Assembly (NCBI GenBank): GCA_934546985.1
Contig: CAKTEE010000002.1
Location: 62,001-126,000 of the forward strand
DNA: 64,000 nt
Reading direction: 5' to 3'
Source: an uncultured Eubacteriales bacterium
Lineage (GTDB): Bacteria; Bacillota; Clostridia; Oscillospirales; Acutalibacteraceae
Below are positions 62,748 to 64,000 of this stretch, piece by piece. The notes under the pieces were generated by a model. It did not search any database and was not told the DNA's origin. It was given only the letters and a program-made list of their open reading frames with translations. Each line of letters begins with the position of its first letter. Position 1 is the first letter of the stretch. A program made the translations under genes and the position numbers.

Positions 62748-63011
62748 TAACCTTCTATTGACACATTCCGAGGTTATTGCAATAACATTAAATTTAATAT
62801 CATATTATTTTACATTTGATAAAACAAACATACAAAATTTTATAGTTATTAAAAAACAACAATTTTGTTCTTTTGGACCAATAATTCAGAAAAGATTCGC
62901 TAAAGTTTAAGTATTTTCCGCCTGAATTCTCTGTTTAATTTATAACAAGAATATGATAGAATAATATGGTATCGTAAAATAGAACCGACTGAAATCGGGA
63001 GGAATACATAC
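62748..63011. other. Intergenic region before nadE
   Basis: About 260 AT-rich bases with no gene. A small CCGA..TCGG hairpin (62986-62999) lies directly against the nadE ribosome binding site GGGAGG. Confidence 0.45.
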
Positions 63012-64000
63012 ATGGAAAGAACCGTCCGCGTTGTTATGTGTGCTCATCAGGTAAGTTTGGGCAATCCAATCCAAAGTGTTGTCCATGCATTAAATGCCAT
63101 TTATGAGAGCGCCAAAATGAACCCAGATATTATTGTGCTGCCTAAGCTTTCATTAACCGGGGCATCCTGCGGAAAACTTTTAACTACATTTTCTGTAATG
63201 GAAGCCTGCCAAAACCAGATAAAATTAATTGCATCAAAAACTAAGAATATTGCCTCTTACCTTATTATAAGTACCCCTGCTAAAAAGGCAGGCAGGATAT
63301 CCAATTTTTTCACTGTATTGTACCGTGGACAGACCGTCGCAGTTATAGATTCGGAAACTAAAGATTTCGCAGTTTTCAGCTGTTCGGATGTTACATTCGC
63401 CGTCTGCGGCGGCGATCCCCGTTCATTACCTGTTCATGTAGCTGCATGCTTAAATACAGGCGTTGATATTTTAATTAATCCAAGCGCAATCCCAGTTTCT
63501 GCCAGCGCCATAGAAGATTGCCGCAACTCTGCGCTGGAAATATCCCGCACCTACGGCTGCGGCGTTTGTATTTGCAATGGAAACATAGGAGAAAGTTCCG
63601 CTCCATTTTTATATAAAAGCTTTTGCGGAATTTTTGAATGCGGCGAACAGCTTGCATGGCAAATAGAAGAAAACGGTCCCTTTCAGGCAAGTGCGGATTT
63701 GGATGCAGACATCATTTTATCTCAAAAATTACAATTACAAACTCAGCAGGAAACTTTCGGCAAACACACTTTAAATAAAAAAACCGGTTTACTGCGGGAT
63801 GTCAGGCAAAACCCCTATCTTCCCGCCGATTGCAGAAAGCAGATTCCTGTCATTGAAGAATTGTTTGATTTGCAGGTACGGGCGCTGGCAGGCAGACTTC
63901 AAAATACAGGCATTCAAAAAACAGTTATTGGCTGTTCCGGCGGTTTGGATTCTACTCTTGCATTACTGGCGGCCTCTTCCGCTATGCGGCGTTTAAATTT
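63012..64000 (+). CDS. nadE: NAD+ synthetase with degenerate N-terminal glutaminase domain (partial)
   Basis: An open frame from ATG 63012 (GGGAGG 8 nt upstream) with no stop before the window end: 329 codons. Residues about 5-225 are a nitrilase/glutaminase-type domain, and IGCSGGLDSTLALLAAS (about 304-320) starts the ATP-pyrophosphatase NAD synthetase domain, whose remainder lies outside the window. In the amidase domain the usual FPELSLTG reads LPKLSLTG, so the catalytic Glu is Lys45; the usual lysine-containing KxYLPNYxEFYE loop is missing; a Cys in FAVCGGDP is at the nucleophile position. It may therefore use free ammonia. The domain order and length match glutamine-dependent NadE. Confidence 0.88.
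   Translation, partial: MERTVRVVMCAHQVSLGNPIQSVVHALNAIYESAKMNPDIIVLPKLSLTGASCGKLLTTFSVMEACQNQIKLIASKTKNIASYLIISTPAKKAGRISNFFTVLYRGQTVAVIDSETKDFAVFSCSDVTFAVCGGDPRSLPVHVAACLNTGVDILINPSAIPVSASAIEDCRNSALEISRTYGCGVCICNGNIGESSAPFLYKSFCGIFECGEQLAWQIEENGPFQASADLDADIILSQKLQLQTQQETFGKHTLNKKTGLLRDVRQNPYLPADCRKQIPVIEELFDLQVRALAGRLQNTGIQKTVIGCSGGLDSTLALLAASSAMRRLN

Noticed and set aside
62713..62910. Plus-strand 65-codon ORF in the spacer before nadE
   Set aside because: AT-rich chance frame with no RBS; composition and position match non-coding spacer.
1..64000. CRISPR arrays, prophage or biosynthetic gene clusters
   Set aside because: No regularly spaced repeats, phage structural genes, integrases or synthase modules were seen anywhere in the window.

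Overview
The window looks like chromosome of a low-GC, endospore-forming Clostridia bacterium, most likely Oscillospirales/Ruminococcaceae-like. I base this on the AT-rich sequence, AGGAGG-type ribosome binding sites, sigK and spoIIR, a Phe T-box leader, ireB, a DUF4173 protein, DUF5685- and DUF6774-like proteins, and the archaeal-type asd in a dap operon. Most of the window is ordinary vertical chromosome. No prophage, plasmid, CRISPR array or biosynthetic island is visible. The genus cannot be fixed from sequence alone.

Layout. 0-4.4 kb: partial queA, divergent from a lysine/diaminopimelate operon asd-dapA-dapB plus a free-standing ACT-domain regulator. 4.4-7.2 kb: two small ORF candidates between hairpins, then a minus-strand operon of a DUF5685 protein, a J-domain protein that lacks HPD, and an ECF-S-like membrane protein. 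7.4-9.4 kb: hpt, a decayed IS200 element and a DUF6530 gene with an operator-like palindrome. 9.9-18 kb: sigK, acyl-CoA synthetase with an XRE-cupin regulator, a CtpE/Exp7-type P-ATPase and a DUF4173 membrane protein. 18-24 kb: small proteins, ireB, T-box-pheS-pheT and a CBM9-like surface protein. 24-29 kb: MoxR-DUF58-transglutaminase operon. 29-40 kb: Fe-alcohol dehydrogenase, nrdR, secDF, purB, an aspartate aminotransferase and asnS. 40-44 kb: small proteins, an sbcD remnant and a large Ig/LRR lipoprotein. 44-55 kb: YwlG-like protein, ABC-F ATPase, polysaccharide deacetylase, ackA divergent from tmcAL, upp, rpiB, tsaB-tsaE and fhs. 55-64 kb: methyltransferase, tRNA-Leu, an AT-rich unknown membrane protein, a TIGR04076 pseudogene, spoIIR, ispE, an aminotransferase with an Lrp regulator, a PHP phosphatase and a partial nadE.

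How genes work together. asd, dapA, dapB and the ACT protein form the aspartate-to-diaminopimelate branch, and the type Ic aspartate aminotransferase at 37 kb may supply aspartate. ackA, the acyl-CoA synthetase, the alcohol dehydrogenase and fhs fit acetate, alcohol and one-carbon fermentation metabolism. tmcAL uses acetate to modify tRNA and sits divergent from ackA. tsaB/tsaE, queA, pheST, asnS and tRNA-Leu serve translation.

The observations I consider most worth following are these: (1) the ABC-F gene has a promoter, then a 20-codon leader ORF that spans an intrinsic terminator and ends on the ABC-F ribosome binding site, as in an attenuator; (2) the DUF5685 / HPD-less J-domain / ECF-S-like operon, whose J-protein ends in an extreme cysteine cluster; (3) nadE has a glutaminase domain in which the catalytic Glu is Lys and the Lys loop is missing; (4) a stand-alone aspartokinase-like ACT protein; (5) several degraded genes (sbcD, TIGR04076, tnpA) and small ORFs that automated annotation would miss.
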